Assembly (NCBI RefSeq): GCF_000264995.1
Contig: NW_006767448.1
Coordinates: 310,001-374,000 of the forward strand
DNA: 64,000 nt
Direction of reading: 5' to 3'
Source: Punctularia strigosozonata HHB-11173 SS5
Lineage: Eukaryota > Basidiomycota > Agaricomycetes > Corticiales > Punctulariaceae
Shown: in pieces, positions 35,170 to 46,246 of the stretch
How the letters are laid out: each line of letters starts with the position of its first letter
Numbering within the stretch: the first letter of the stretch is position 1
Notes under the pieces: generated by a model
Databases searched by the model: none
What the model was told of the DNA's origin: nothing
What the model saw: the letters and a program-made list of their open reading frames with translations, nothing else
Translations under genes and position numbers: made by a program

Positions 35170-36397
35170 TCGTTGTTCGGGTTGCGTTGCATAGACTCTG
35201 TGGTGTGGTGGAGGGGAGGGGGGTGCTGGCGCGCCTCCCCCCGTCGGTGGTAACATAGTACGGTATCTGACTGATAAAAGGACAGCTTAGTAGCTTACGG
35301 ACCTTTGGATACGCAGCTCTCTCTCTCTCTCTTTGCATCACTTCTTTTGTGTTCACTATCGTTCGTTTACGGTCACGATGAGTTTGGATGCATATCACAT
35401 ATCGTACCCTTGGTGTCTCGCTCAGGCTGTGGCGCCGCTGTATCCTCAGCGTCCTGCTTACAGCCTTGTCGCTCGCAAAAGCTTCGGATGAACATGGAAC
35501 CGCGTAACAGCGATACTTAAATCGTAGCGCTACTACTACACGCAACCCATTACCTCGACGACGTCATCTTCACAAGTTCTTATGTGCTACTCGTTTGAGG
35601 TGGTGCACGTCGGTCTACCATGTGCTGGCGAGACGGGTCATGCGATGCATATGCATGTATCGCTCACCGGCTCTCCCTCGCGGTCGTTGTCCGGCGAGGC
35701 GATCGACGCTGGTCTGCAAACGCGCCTCGTCGATCATCGTCCAATAATTGACACGATAGATTGCGATTGATCGCTCGCGCCGGAGGTGGACGCTGGGGCT
35801 GTACTCACGATGGCTGTATGTTACTCACGTGTCTGACGTCAGACCCCGTTCGCCCCCTGAATCAGAACAGGACATGCTGTTCCCCCAACGTAGGCCGGGC
35901 CTGCCGCCATCTCTTTCGGTCGTTCGCATCGCATCCCGCGATCGGAAGGCCTCGTACTCCCGGCGGGGCGGTACCTTCAAAGTTCAAAACCTCGTGGACG
36001 TGATTCCTCGTCGATCTTTCTCGGATCCCTGCACCGACCGGTGGTGTATCCCGCTGCCAATTCCGCCATAGGCTCTATCCTTCTCTTCGATATGCGGTGC
36101 GCACGTTCCACTTCTAGCGTTGATGCCACACCGGGACGCGCGCTCTTGCGACTCCGATAACACACGTATGGAGGGAAGGAGATTGGCATTTTGAGGGCGA
36201 GATCCGGAGATTGAACCTTGGATGACGTCGATCGCGCTATATCGCCCTGGACGAGCCCATGGGTATGTGCCGCGCTTCTTCCTCCTCATCAGCGTATGGT
36301 GCCCTGAAATGCATAAATAGGCTCGATCCGTCGGTGCTTTCAACCCACCCATCCACCCCACGACTCGCATCCACCACCCGTCTCCACCTCGATCAGC
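35170..36397. other. Intergenic region
   Basis: No gene recognised. A short CT microsatellite lies at 35,318-35,334. A TATA-like cataaatagg at about 36,312 sits some 85 bases upstream of the next start codon. Confidence 0.4.
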
Positions 36398-37220
36398 ATG
36401 AGCGGCTACGACAACGACAACAGCTACGGCAGCGGCCGGGGCGACAACAACGACTCCTACGGCGGACGCGGTGGCGGCGGCGGAGGAGGAGGAGGGTACG
36501 GCCAAGGCTCGACGGGCGGCGGCGACTTCCGCGACGACGAGGCCCTGAACAACTCGAGCTCCAACTCGTACGGCTCGTCGAACGCCGACAGCTACGGGTC
36601 CTCGAACCGCGACCGCGACGGCAGCAGCAACTCGTACGGCTCGTCGAACAACAACAACAACAACGACTCGTACGGATCGTCGAACAACAACAACAACAGC
36701 GACTCGTACGGCTCATCGAACAACAACAATAACGACTCGTACGGCTCGTCGAACAACAACAACAACGACTCGTACGGCTCGTCGAACAACAACAAAAACG
36801 ACTCGTACGGATCGTCGAACAACGATTCGTATGGCTCGTCCAACAACACCAACGATTCTTACGGGTCGTCCAACAACAACAACAACAGCAACACGTCGTC
36901 GTACGGCGCGTCCAACAACAGCAGCGACAACAACAACAACAACAACACATCCTCCTACGGCGCATCCAACACCTCTTCCAACAACCAGAGCAGCGGCAAG
37001 CAGGACTGGGTCGACAAGGGTATCTCGTTCGCCGCCCAGAAGGCCGGCTACAACCTCGTCAGTGGTTTCCTCCTCTCCGTCTCCTTTGCCTTTTTTACCT
37101 GACCCCCTACCGCAATTTGTTTTTTTTTGTTTGGCTGATCGATTCCCGCGCAAACAGGACCCGAACACGGCGGACAAGATCGGCGACGCGCTCGAGTCGC
37201 AGTTTAGCAAGTTCCGGTGA
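36398..37220 (+). CDS. Asn/Ser/Tyr/Gly repeat protein with conserved C-terminus
   Basis: Exons 36398-37057 and 37158-37220 give 240 residues. After a Gly-rich start come about a dozen imperfect copies of a DSYGSSNNNNN-type unit, then a short structured tail, DWVDKGISFAAQKAGYNL joined across the intron to DPNTADKIGDALESQFSKFR. The tail type (DxxDKGIxFAxxKAGYN, DKIxDxxxxxFxKF) occurs in small agaricomycete proteins of unknown job. The donor is GTCAGT. The repeat is of low complexity and prion-like in composition, suggesting a disordered, possibly condensate-forming, region; that is inference. No signal peptide or membrane helix is seen. Confidence 0.75.
36600..36965 (+). repeat. In-frame tandem repeats encoding SYGSSN units
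   Basis: Roughly 30-36 base units (gactcgtacggctcgtcgaa plus an aac run) repeat through the coding sequence, with unit lengths changing in multiples of three. This keeps the frame open and predicts length variation between strains. Confidence 0.8.
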
Positions 37221-37295
37221 GTCCGCGGCGGGTGTGCGAGCGTGGTCATAGTTCGCTGACGGGACGCTAGGTCGTAACTTCGAGGAGCATAAAGG

Positions 37296-37444
37296 ATCGG
37301 AATGGGGTGTAAGGAACGAGGACAGCGTTGCTTGGACGCTCAATGTATTGCAACTCGAACGGGAAATTGAAAATGATTTGTTCTCGCATCTCGTTCCAGT
37401 GCGCAGCTCGACGAGGACATGACAGAGAGCCAAGCTAGTTTATC
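37296..37444 (+). repeat. Dispersed duplicate, copy 1
   Basis: About 150 bases just after the repeat-protein gene recur at 44,201-44,342: shared blocks include ctcaatgtattgcaact, acgaggacatgacagagag and gctagtttatcg. No coding potential seen; it looks like a 3' flank copied together with something else. Confidence 0.7.
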
Positions 37445-37635
37445 GCCAATCTCTCAATTGACCTTGTTTTCTACGTTGCGCTCAAGTCCCGGAGGAAAGG
37501 TGTGTTTGCGTAGGGTTGGCAATACGAGTTGTCTTCCCATCGACGAACGTAACAAGCGTTTCGTACATAAGGCACCAGAATATATCTGACTATGCTGCTC
37601 GATTATCGGGCGGCGTGCGCGAGGGGGCCAGTGCA

Positions 37636-38339
37636 TCAAGCAAAGGTTGTCATATGCCACTTCGGCTTGTCCTTATATCCCAGCTCTTCCTGTAGCTGGG
37701 CGATTTCCTCCTCCGACGGACGCCGATCCGGGTGCGTCCAGTTCGAGCAGAGCGACCACAGCCCGCCGAACCGGCCCTCGACGTTCGGCACGCCGTACGC
37801 TTCCTCGATCTTCACCCTCGGCAGGAGGTGCAGCTGGATCTCCGTCAAGGTCGAGATCTTGTTGAGCACGTCCTCCGACGTGACCTCGTGCGCCTGCATG
37901 TAGCCCCCAGAAATCCTAACGCCCGCCGCGTTGTACCTGTTTTTGAAATACGCCATGTCGTTCTTGAGGGCATATGCGCGGACGAGGGCCATATCCAGGG
38001 GCCAGCCGAGGAAGAACTCGGGCGGGGCACGCTTCAAGGGTTCCGACCAAGGATCGAACTCGGGCGGTAGTTCGTCGAACGCGTCAAAGGTGTCTTCTAC
38101 CACCTTCTCTTCCTGGTCTCGGGAGGTGAGTTCTCTACGGCCCCCCAGTTTGCGAGCCTTTTTTTTTTCACTTTACTTTTACTTTGATCGTGGCTTACCT
38201 CTAGATTGCGAGTCACTCTGTTTGACCACGGATGAACCACGAATTCGTACCACGGGTGCCGATTCAGGTCAGGTTGGAGGATGGTCTCGTCTGTTCGCGG
38301 GCTATGAGGGTAGACGACCCTGGGCTCGACGTTCGTCAT
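37636..38339 (-). CDS. Unrecognised 205-residue family, paralogue 1
   Basis: Exons 38339-38199 and 38112-37636 give 205 residues. I do not recognise the family. Conserved points shared with the five other copies nearby: HPWYEFVVHPW near the N-terminus; DPWSEPLKRAPPEFFLGWPLD in the middle; WSLCSNW, a proline, LQEELGY and PKWHM at the C-terminus. The single intron sits at the same place in all readable copies, just after the PW segment. No signal peptide, membrane helix or cysteine pattern is seen, so a soluble intracellular protein is likely. Closest to paralogue 5. Function unknown. Confidence 0.8.
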
Positions 38340-38638
38340 GGCGGTCTTAATGGGTACGGGTGAAGAAGGTCGAGATATTGACGAGTGCGTATAAGCGTGA
38401 CGGTCGAAGAATCTGGCAAAACGTGCAGGACGCGCCGCGTTCTTGCCTACGTACTTATCATTTTCTCCCGTTGTCGCCCCGCTTACACGTTCTCCTCGAA
38501 CAGAGTACGAAACAATCATGTCTTTTAAGAATGGTGGTTACATATGTGTTGCATGATGACATGGTACAAGAGTCGTTCATTCGCGCAGGAAAAGCAGGCA
38601 AGGGACCAGCGACAACGTTGGAAGCATCGAAGGAGCGA

Positions 38639-39328
38639 TCATACATCGCAAGTCAGAAACCACCTCGGTCCCTCCTCGTAGCCAAGTTCTTCCTGCAGCC
38701 CCGCGATTTGCTCTGTCGTTGGACGTCGGGCAGGCGAGGTCCAGTTGGTGTACAGCGACCAAACCAGCAAATAAGGATCTTTGTAGCTTCGCGCTCCGTA
38801 CGACTGTACGAGCGAAACGACGGGCTTGAGATACTGCTCCACCTCGTACAAGGTCCACTCGTCGCTGACTTGGTCGTCCGGTTCGACCTCGGTTTGGGAC
38901 TTGCATTCCACAGCGCCGGTGCCTGCCCAATAGCAGACTAGGTCGAGCTGGCGAGCGTACTCCAGCGTGAGCGCGCTATCGACGGGCCATCCGTAATAGA
39001 ATTTCGGCGGTGGATACTTCAGGGGCTGTGACCAGGGGTCAAACTCCGGCGGGAGTTCGAGGAGCGGTTCGAAGGTATCGATGAGCTTCTTGGTGTCCTG
39101 AAAACTCAGCGGACAGGATAAACGTGAACGTTTTCGTCTTTGATTTTCTCTTTTCAACTTGTCACGAACCTCAACTTCGCGATATCCCTTCTCGGACCAC
39201 GGCAGAACCAGCACTTTGTACCAAGGATACTTGACGTCGTCAGGCTGGAGAATCGGTTCGCCAGGTTTGGCAAAACCGGGCTCGACAACCCTTGGTGCAG
39301 TGGGCGTAGTATTTGAGACGAGCGACAT
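38639..39328 (-). CDS. Unrecognised 205-residue family, paralogue 2
   Basis: Exons 39328-39170 and 39097-38639, 205 residues. The 72-base intron is open in frame, so an unspliced reading also gives one long frame; the paralogues show it should be removed. Motifs: YPWYKVLVLPW, DPWSQPLKYPPPKFYYGWPVD, WSLYTNW, LQEELGYEEGPRW. Same strand and intron position as its neighbours. Function unknown. Confidence 0.8.
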   Translation of the reverse strand: MSLVSNTTPTAPRVVEPGFAKPGEPILQPDDVKYPWYKVLVLPWSEKGYREVEVRDKLKRENQRRKRSRLSCPLSFQDTKKLIDTFEPLLELPPEFDPWSQPLKYPPPKFYYGWPVDSALTLEYARQLDLVCYWAGTGAVECKSQTEVEPDDQVSDEWTLYEVEQYLKPVVSLVQSYGARSYKDPYLLVWSLYTNWTSPARRPTTEQIAGLQEELGYEEGPRWFLTCDV

Positions 39329-39623
39329 AGTGAGTGTAGCGTGAACCCGGGAATGGCAAGGAGGGTTAGTGAGGGCCTCCGAAGGGAGTGTTTTGTTTGT
39401 TCACCTTGTGCCGCGTCATTCTTGTTCCCGCGTCGTCACGGTTGTCCGCTCGTAGATCACCCAAAGATTCGAGCCCGATTCTGAAGGTCTGCTCTGTTAC
39501 TGACATCACTGCCCTCTCTCGGTTATTGTGATTTGTGGCAGGACAACCGTGCCTTCTGATTTATTCACGGCCATTAGGGTACCCCAAATGCAGTGGGTGT
39601 TTGAACAAGCCACAACGAAAGAT

Positions 39624-39800
39624 TCAGACACTGCTACAAAGATAATACTTCGCCAGCTCTGCGGAACCTAGTTCATATTGCAGCTCGGCGATCAAGTCAT
39701 CGGTGGAACGGTCATGCCATGGGGTCCAATTGTCATGCAGAGACCATACGAGCTGGAATGGCTCGACTCGGCCTATGCGGGCGCGTTCAGTGCGGCATGT
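39624..39800 (-). pseudogene. Unrecognised 205-residue family, C-terminal fragment (paralogue 3)
   Basis: Only the last part is readable: PFQLVWSLHDNWTPWHDRST, then LIAELQYELG, KYYL and a stop. It is closest to paralogue 6 (WSLHNNWTPWHERST). The front half is not found upstream, so this is a truncated copy. Confidence 0.65.
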
Positions 39801-40013
39801 CGGAGAGATAATCAAGTTGAAGCGAAGTTTTGCGTCGCGCGTGCTCACTGCCAATTTTCCCTGCTAATCGTGCTAGACCGGAGCATTTGCCAATCAACGG
39901 TTACGTTCAACTCGAGGCAACACTGTCTTTTATTGTGAACAGTATAACTGCGTTATGTGCGAACACGAGTGCTCGACAGACAGCGAACACGGAATCGCGA
40001 GACATACTAGCGA

Positions 40014-40651
40014 CTACGTATCAGCATCTAGATGCCACTGAGGGGGATCCTGATATCCTAAGTCCTCCTGCAGCTTCGCAATTTGCTTCTGCGACAGACG
40101 CTTGTGAGGAGGCGTGTAATTCGAGTGGAGTGACCAAAACAATGTTGGACGGCTCCCGGGTGTCGATGAGTCGTACACATATTCGAGCGTCAGCACCTCC
40201 TGGAAAAAAGTTTCCACCTGCACCCGTGTCCAGTTGTCGTTGACGTGATCGTTAGGAGAGACCCGGGTCTGGTCCTTCCATGTAGAACCCATGCCGTCTT
40301 CCTTCCAATACCAGGCTAGATTCTCCTTGATGGCGAAGGCATTCGTGATCTTTGGGTCCACAGGCCAGCCGTAGCAAAATGTCGGCGGGTCATACTTCAT
40401 AGGTTCGACCCAAGGATCGAACACCACAGGCAATTCGCGAAAGGGCTTGAAAGCCTTGCGAATCTCGCATTCCTCCTAGCAGTCAAGCATCACGATCAGA
40501 GCATGAGCGGTATAGACGGTTTGTCCTCCCACGGTTGCGTCAGATATGGGTACCAGGGATATTCGTTTGTATCGGGTTTGAGAACCAGCATGCCCTTGGG
40601 CACTGCGGTTGGCCAGGTAATATAAGGTGGCTTGGTCGATGTAGACGACAT
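40014..40651 (-). CDS. Unrecognised 205-residue family, paralogue 4
   Basis: Exon 1 begins with ATG at 40,651 and carries YPWYPYLTQPW; exon 2 is 40475-40014 with FDPWVEPMKYDPP, CYGWPVD, WSLHSNYTPPHKR, LQEDLGYQDPPQW. The acceptor (tgctag) fits, but I find no GT donor in the right phase at the end of exon 1, where a stop follows about 16 codons later. Either a non-canonical donor is used or the copy is damaged. Exon 2 is fully open. Function unknown. Confidence 0.55.
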
Positions 40652-40724
40652 GAGAGTCGTGACGCCGGTGGTTTTAGCTCACGTTTTTCGACCAAATGGT
40701 TGACAACGGCTGGCGCGGCCCGCG

Positions 40725-41655
40725 GGCCACTCACACTACTATCGCCGTGGTGTCGACAAGGCCCTTAGTTGCGAGCTTGTCACCGCGGACGGCACGGTCA
40801 TCCACGTCAGCCCGTACGTGCACCAGGATCTCTTCTGGGCGCTCCGTGGTGGAGGCTGTTCCAGTTTTGGAATGGTGACCAAACTGCACCCCGAGCAAGC
40901 GATCAACGTCAGCTACTTCGAGGCGTACACGATCACTTTGGACGCCGTCGTACAGGGGTTCGAAGTCTTCACAACGTTCAAGGACCGCTCGCGGACGCGG
41001 CCTGGACGGGCTTCTATCCGGTGTGCCTCTATGGAATCTGACGAGGTGTTCTTGAGCTGACGATATTCGCGCGTACAGTGGACGCCGAGTTACTTCGTGT
41101 AGACGTACATCAACCTAAGTGTTACCAACGTTGGCCAGGCCACCACGCCGCTCATCAACGACATCGCACAAATTCGAGGCGTAAGCGTCAAGACGAACCC
41201 AACTTAGGTTACGCCTGTTAACACGGCTGATATGCGCAAATATTCAGCTAACTTCAAGAACGGTTCTCTGGATGCCATAGGATACAACTACACCGCAGGC
41301 GACGCGAGTCTCTTTCGCCCCCATCCACTCCGTAAACTGAGTCTCTGACTCCAGGCCGTCACCGTGAACGGTCACACCGTCTCGCGCCCGCCTTCTTCAC
41401 CGACGACCTTGGACACCAGCCGAACCTGTTTGTAATCGCCTCCGTCTGCGCCTCTCCCGCTCGGCGGCGGCGGCAGCGGCGGCGCCATCGCGCAATAATC
41501 TGTCTTCTCCGTGGCCGTGCACCCCGCCTGGCGCTCGTCGCTGATCAACCTCAGTGTCACCTCGAAGGTACCCCCCCTCCTCTCGTACAGGAGGCGGTCA
41601 AGACTGCATACATGTTCACTTCGTGAGCCTGACGCCTGCGTTGGGCACGTACTTG
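40725..41655 (+). pseudogene. Degenerate copy of the berberine-bridge-type FAD oxidase
   Basis: Corresponds to the middle and C-terminal parts of the intact gene at 47,310-49,370. Readable pieces: SPYVHQDLFWALRGGG (intact: SPYVHQDLYWALRGGG), SYFEAYTITLDA, TYINLSVTN, FKNGSLDAIGYNYTAGD and AVHPAWRSSLINLSV-like remains. Several stops and frame changes, and the N-terminal FAD-attachment part is missing. A separate N-terminal scrap lies at 44,020-44,180. Inactive relic of a local duplication. Confidence 0.8.
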
Positions 41656-41956
41656 AAATGTGATACGCTGCATCTCCGAGGATCTGGGACTTGAGTTTAC
41701 CACAACAGGCGGATAGTACTTGCATATGCACTCAGTTATGCTCGCTAGTACATTCGTAGGTTATATACGGCAAGAGCGGGAACATACTTGTGATGCCTAG
41801 CGCAGGTTCGAAATTGCGAGCTCGTATCATCGACGGAAATAACAGCGCGGAGAAGTTGAGGCGTACATAGGATACGATGGGCTCGTCACTACAAGGATGC
41901 TCAGCATCAGCCAAGTGTCTCTACTGCGATCATCCAGCGAACGGAGCACCGTTACA

Positions 41957-42644
41957 TCACGCGAACGTGGTCATATACCACTTCGGCCCTTCCTTGTACC
42001 CCAGCTCTTCCTGCAGCTTAGCAATATCCGCTGCCTTGGGGCGCTGATCAGGGGGTGTCCAGTTCGAGCAGAGTGACCACACCGCGCCGAATCGACCCTC
42101 GACATCTGGAACACCATACGCCTCCTCAATCTTAGCTCTGGGCCTGAGGAGGTACTGCATCTCCGATACGGTCTTATTCCTATGCAGGATGTCGTCGGGA
42201 GTAACCTCGTGCGCCTGCTTGTGGCCACCCCTAACTTTGACGCCCTCGTTCGTCACTCTATTGCAAAAATGAGCAATGTTGTTCTTGAAGGCATAAGAGC
42301 GGACGAGGTCCATATCTAAGGGCCAACCGAGGAAGAACTCCGGGGGGGCGTGCTTCAAGGGTTTCGACCAAGCATCGAACTCTGCGGGTAGTTCGCTGAA
42401 TGCGTTAAAGGTGTCCTCGACCACCTTCTCTTCCTGTGAAGCACAATCAGTCCTACGGCCGTACTTTTCAAGCTTCCACGGGGCTCACCTCGCCAGTGCG
42501 GTCTGTTCGTTTCGACCACCGGTGAACGACGAACTCGAACCAAGGGTACTTGCCGAGGTCGGGTTCGAGAACAGGCTCATCGGTTGGTGGACTATCAGGG
42601 TAGACGACTCTGGGCTTGATATCTGAGATAGCGGAAAGCGACAT
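41957..42644 (-). CDS. Unrecognised 205-residue family, paralogue 5
   Basis: Exons 42644-42489 and 42433-41957 give 210 residues, very similar to paralogue 1 (KVVEDTFNAF against KVVEDTFDAF; PPEFFLGWPLDM identical; WSLCSNWT; GPKWYMTTFA). A short tggtaggtaggtaggtag microsatellite lies at about 42,671, just upstream of the start. Same intron position. Function unknown. Confidence 0.8.
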
Positions 42645-43142
42645 GCTGCAACCGTATTCTGTTCGATATATGGTAGGTAGGTAGGTAGATCGCCCAAAAG
42701 CAGAAGAGCGCAAGGCGAGACTCGCGAGGTCACGAGGGGCAGGGATCATGATCTGGTAGGTGTACTTTACGTGGGGGTATGGCGCGCCATGGACGCGCCG
42801 GTCCGACTCCCCATTTGACCAGGCTGGAGAGGAATACTCTCCGATCTATACTAAAGGTAGGCGGCTACCGGGAGCCCGCAAAAAGAGCATTCATGGGTGT
42901 ATTACAGGAGCTGAACCGGCCCTCATCCACTACAAAAAATGGGAGATGGACCGGTGACGGATCTCAGCCGGTCAGATACTTCGGTAGTGTATCATTGTAT
43001 GACCACCGTCCATCGTGGAGTGCACGGCGGTTTTGGTCAGGGAAGTTTCGAGGATTCATTTCCGGTTGTAGACGTGCGGATGGGTGCAACTAAGGCATTT
43101 AACGTACTATCACATCATGGCAATTGCGGTGCACTGGTAGTA

Positions 43143-43863
43143 ATATATCAAGTAACAAGAATAGTCACCAATTTGATGTTGAGCCAAATCTGAGAAGAAC
43201 CGTTCTGCTTGATCCACATATTCGTTTTAAACTCAACCATAGAGATAGTCCCCTTCAGGTTGCCCTCGAAGGACATGAGCGATGACAGCTTGAAGTCCGG
43301 TGAGTTTGGTTGAACCTCGGACATGTTGCGCCCGTCATAAATCGGTACTGTTATATGGTAATTAACATAGAGAATTAGAACACCGAATGCATGGCAGGAG
43401 ACTCACTCATGTCACCGTACTCCAGGAACGTAGAACTGTTGTTCCTTTACAGTTGAGCGAATCGAGATCCACAGGCCACAGCTCTTGTTGACTGGAGGAG
43501 ATTCACTCCCACCAGGGCGAGTGTTGAACTCGACAGTGCCGTTGTAGATTGGAAGAGTGACTGTCCCGGAGGCATTAGCATTGTATGGAGACCATGAGAA
43601 TTGCTCACGGTGATTTTTGTTTCCTGGATCGTACATCTCACCGAGCAAAGCCATGAAGCGGTTGAATTCAAAAGACAGGCCTATTCCTTTAACACCCCGA
43701 ATGGAAAACCCTGACTGACCCATTGATCGGCCGACGTTTCCGACATATTAGGGACAATACTCCAAAATAGGGCGGGAGTCCCTGTTCCGATCTTGTTGAC
43801 GATTTTAGCCTTTGCCTTCAGTGACAGCGGTGATAAACGGGGGCAGAGTTTGGACATCGCCAC
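43143..43863 (-). pseudogene. Unrecognised small protein gene, reading frame uncertain
   Basis: Three minus-strand stretches look coding: 43,863 onward (LSLKAKAKIVNKIGTG, PALFWSIVPNMSETSADQW), 43,690-43,440 (FEFNRFMALLGEMYDPG, GTVTLPIYNGTVEF, SCGLWISIRS) and 43,340-43,143 (VPIYDGRNMSEVQP, GTISMVEFKTNMWIKQNGSS, ending at a stop). Alternating hydrophobic residues suggest beta strands. I cannot place splice sites that keep one frame through all three pieces, so it may be decayed. No family is recognised. Confidence 0.4.
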
Positions 43864-44019
43864 ATGTTACGAAACATCACGCTCGAATCACGATTCAATC
43901 ACGTTTTGGCGGCAGTAACAGTGTGGTCACAGAGAGTCACAATCTTCCAGGAGCCCGCCAAATCCCACCTGTTAACCAACTCCAACCTCCGCAAGCTCCG
44001 GGGGAGTCGGAACAGGCCA

Positions 44020-44180
44020 CCGTCAACACACCACAATCTCAAACTTATCATTAAGAACAGCGGGTGCAACGCATGCCTGCTCTACTCCACCCAGCTGACA
44101 AAAGGGCCACGTCACGTAGCCATGGCCAGAGTCGCAGCATGGGCAACGGTAGTCTCCTCCTCCTCCGGACGCACAACATG
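44020..44180 (+). pseudogene. N-terminal scrap of the FAD oxidase
   Basis: The stretch reading NLKLIIKNSG, a decayed intron and a second piece matching 47,884-47,940 repeat the FAD-attachment region of the intact gene. The following DNA (44,201-44,342) instead matches 37,296-37,444, so the junction is chimeric. Confidence 0.65.
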
Positions 44181-44200
44181 TCGTAAATTCGAGAGCGAAC

Positions 44201-44342
44201 AGTCGGAATTGGGTATAAGGAGTGAGACTGTTGCTTAGACACTCAATGTATTGCAACTGGAACGGGAATGAAATGATCTATCCTCGCATCAATTCAGCGC
44301 GCAGCTTGACGAGGACATGACAGAGAGCGAGCTAGTTTATCG
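44201..44342 (+). repeat. Dispersed duplicate, copy 2
   Basis: Partner of 37,296-37,444. It follows the FAD-oxidase scrap directly, showing that pieces from two different loci were joined here. Confidence 0.7.
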
Positions 44343-44607
44343 AATGCAGAGGAACAACGACTCGGAAGTCCGTGTAGTCGTAAAAAACCGGGAGGACTGT
44401 CTCCACCACGCCGCATAACGATCCACGCGTACATGTGCGGCCGTTCCTGTGGAGGGACCAAGAGGAGCATGTCAACGACGAATGCCGCTCTATATCCTTC
44501 GCCCGTAGTCGCTGCCGATAAATATCTCTTTTAATGACTTAGATAGATTCAATTCTGATGTACTGATCAGGCTTGCTACCGCATGGGTACAGGGAGGTGC
44601 CGTTAAT

Positions 44608-46246
44608 CTACCTACCTACCACGCGGATCGTGGTGATTTGACCGAGCTCCTCCAGAACAGCGGGAGGGATAGCATCCTTGAATCCGGAGAAATTGACGAA
44701 GATGAGCTCTGGCATCACACCGAGCCTCTCGTATCGTTTGGTCAACACCTCTCGAAGCGCTGCGACGAGCTCGACTGGCCGATCGTGACTGTCAAGGTCC
44801 AGCATTAACCGCTGCAGCCGCGGAACCAGAACGGAACCGGCCGACGGCGCGAGCAGCGGTACGACCTGCGTGCAGAAGCCGAGCTCACCAATCTCCAGAT
44901 CGGTCGCGTGCCCGCAATGCTCGAGAAAGCGCGCGACGCTGCCAGCCGCATCGACGTCGGAGGCTCTCGTCTTCTTCTTGACCTCGACCGTCTCGAGGCG
45001 ATCGAGGCGAAGGTGTTGGAGGACGTGCGAGGCGTCCAAGCGGGGATGGGTCAAGCCTAAAATGAGCAGTGACTGGACGCTCTCGTGACTGGGATTGGGC
45101 TTCGCGCATGCCGCGAAATCCCAAGGGAGCCAAGTGACCCGGCGGTACATCAATCCTCGAATGTCTGGTCCTCCGCTCTGATACGTGCAGTGGCGTTCCA
45201 GGAATCGCAGAAGGGGACCGACGTCCCAATCCTCGTCTTCTCCCTCCAGGCGCAATACCAACGTCGCGCGGGGAGGAACGATGAGGTGATCCAAAATATC
45301 GCAAACGTTGCGCGCAGGGCCGTAAAGCTTGAATAACTCCAGATTGTTCATCTCGGCGACCTCTCCGGATGTCGTTGTCGTCGTTGGGAACCCGCCTGAC
45401 TCCTGAACGCTAATAATGACCAGCCTGCGCAGGGATGGCATCAAGCGGAGAGCCGTGGTTAGTTCGTTTGCTAACGGAAAAGAATCCCCGTCGACGTGGA
45501 CCTGAAGGTCGACAAGGCCACTGACGAGTGAAGGGTAGTGTAGCATTGACCATTGGAATGATGTTTGGTAAAGTCGGAGACGACGCAGGCGAGGGGCAAA
45601 TGATCCCAAGAAGTTCTCTGGCAGATTCAACGGATACCGTACAAAATTTTTTACCGAGCAGTCGATCAGGAGTGGGGTAGGGAGGGATAGAGCGTGTACG
45701 TCAGGTTTGACGTCTTCTTCAAATATGCTGTAGGACAGCGTTTGGACCCTGTTCATGACAGCCGAAAGAGCGCTCGCGCCCGAGTTCGTCCAGTCCGTGG
45801 TGTAATCGCCGATGTCAATTTCGAGAGGTGCGTGTTGTGACCGTGATATAAACAATTCGGTGAGTTCTGTCGTGGAACGCGGGAGCAATGTCCAGAGAAT
45901 GGCGGCGCCGAGTGCAACTTCGCGCCAACGTCGGGATACCGCGACGAAGGCATGACCGCAGCGGGAGGGGGTTGCGTTGAGAACACATAGTTGGAAAACG
46001 GAGGTTAGCACCTCAGGAGGGAGGCGGTTCACTGGGGCTAGGGAGTTGCGACGCTCGCGCAGCGAGCGCACACGGTTGCGTAAAGATTCGATCTGTTCCA
46101 GGGCCATCTTTATCTCCTTGTCAATGATCTCCTGCTCCTCGTTGGGCCAGTGGGCATCCTTTCGTCTAACCAAAAAGAGTGAATGTGAGCCGAGTAAGTT
46201 TTTGCAGACAAGTTACGACTTATTATACTGACGAAGTGGTGTACAT
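44608..46246 (-). CDS. F-box protein
   Basis: Exon 1 46246-46233 (only MYTTS) and exon 2 46165-44608 give 523 residues. The tiny first exon is inferred: the long frame has no ATG at its 5' end, and ATG-TAC-ACC-ACT-TC with donor GTCAGT joins in phase to acceptor gttag. The N-terminus is a helix (EIKMALEQIESL), then LRERRNSLAPVNRLPPEVLTSV, the F-box core, CVLNATP and RRWREVAL. The remainder is a leucine-rich-repeat-like series (NFLGSFAPRLRRLRL, LVDLQVHVDG, ALRLMPSLRRLVII). Such proteins select substrates for SCF ubiquitin ligases and are numerous and fast evolving in agaricomycetes. It is the only intact member here; three broken relatives lie in the left half. Confidence 0.85.

Noticed and set aside
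33676-35256. A 526-codon Arg/Gly-rich frame on the minus strand
   Set aside because: It is antisense to the glyoxal-oxidase gene, whose active-site residues and GC-rich third positions explain the open antisense frame.
36393-36965. A poly-Cys/Ser/Arg minus-strand protein
   Set aside because: It is the shadow of the SYGSSN coding repeats; an aac/tcg repeat is open in several frames.
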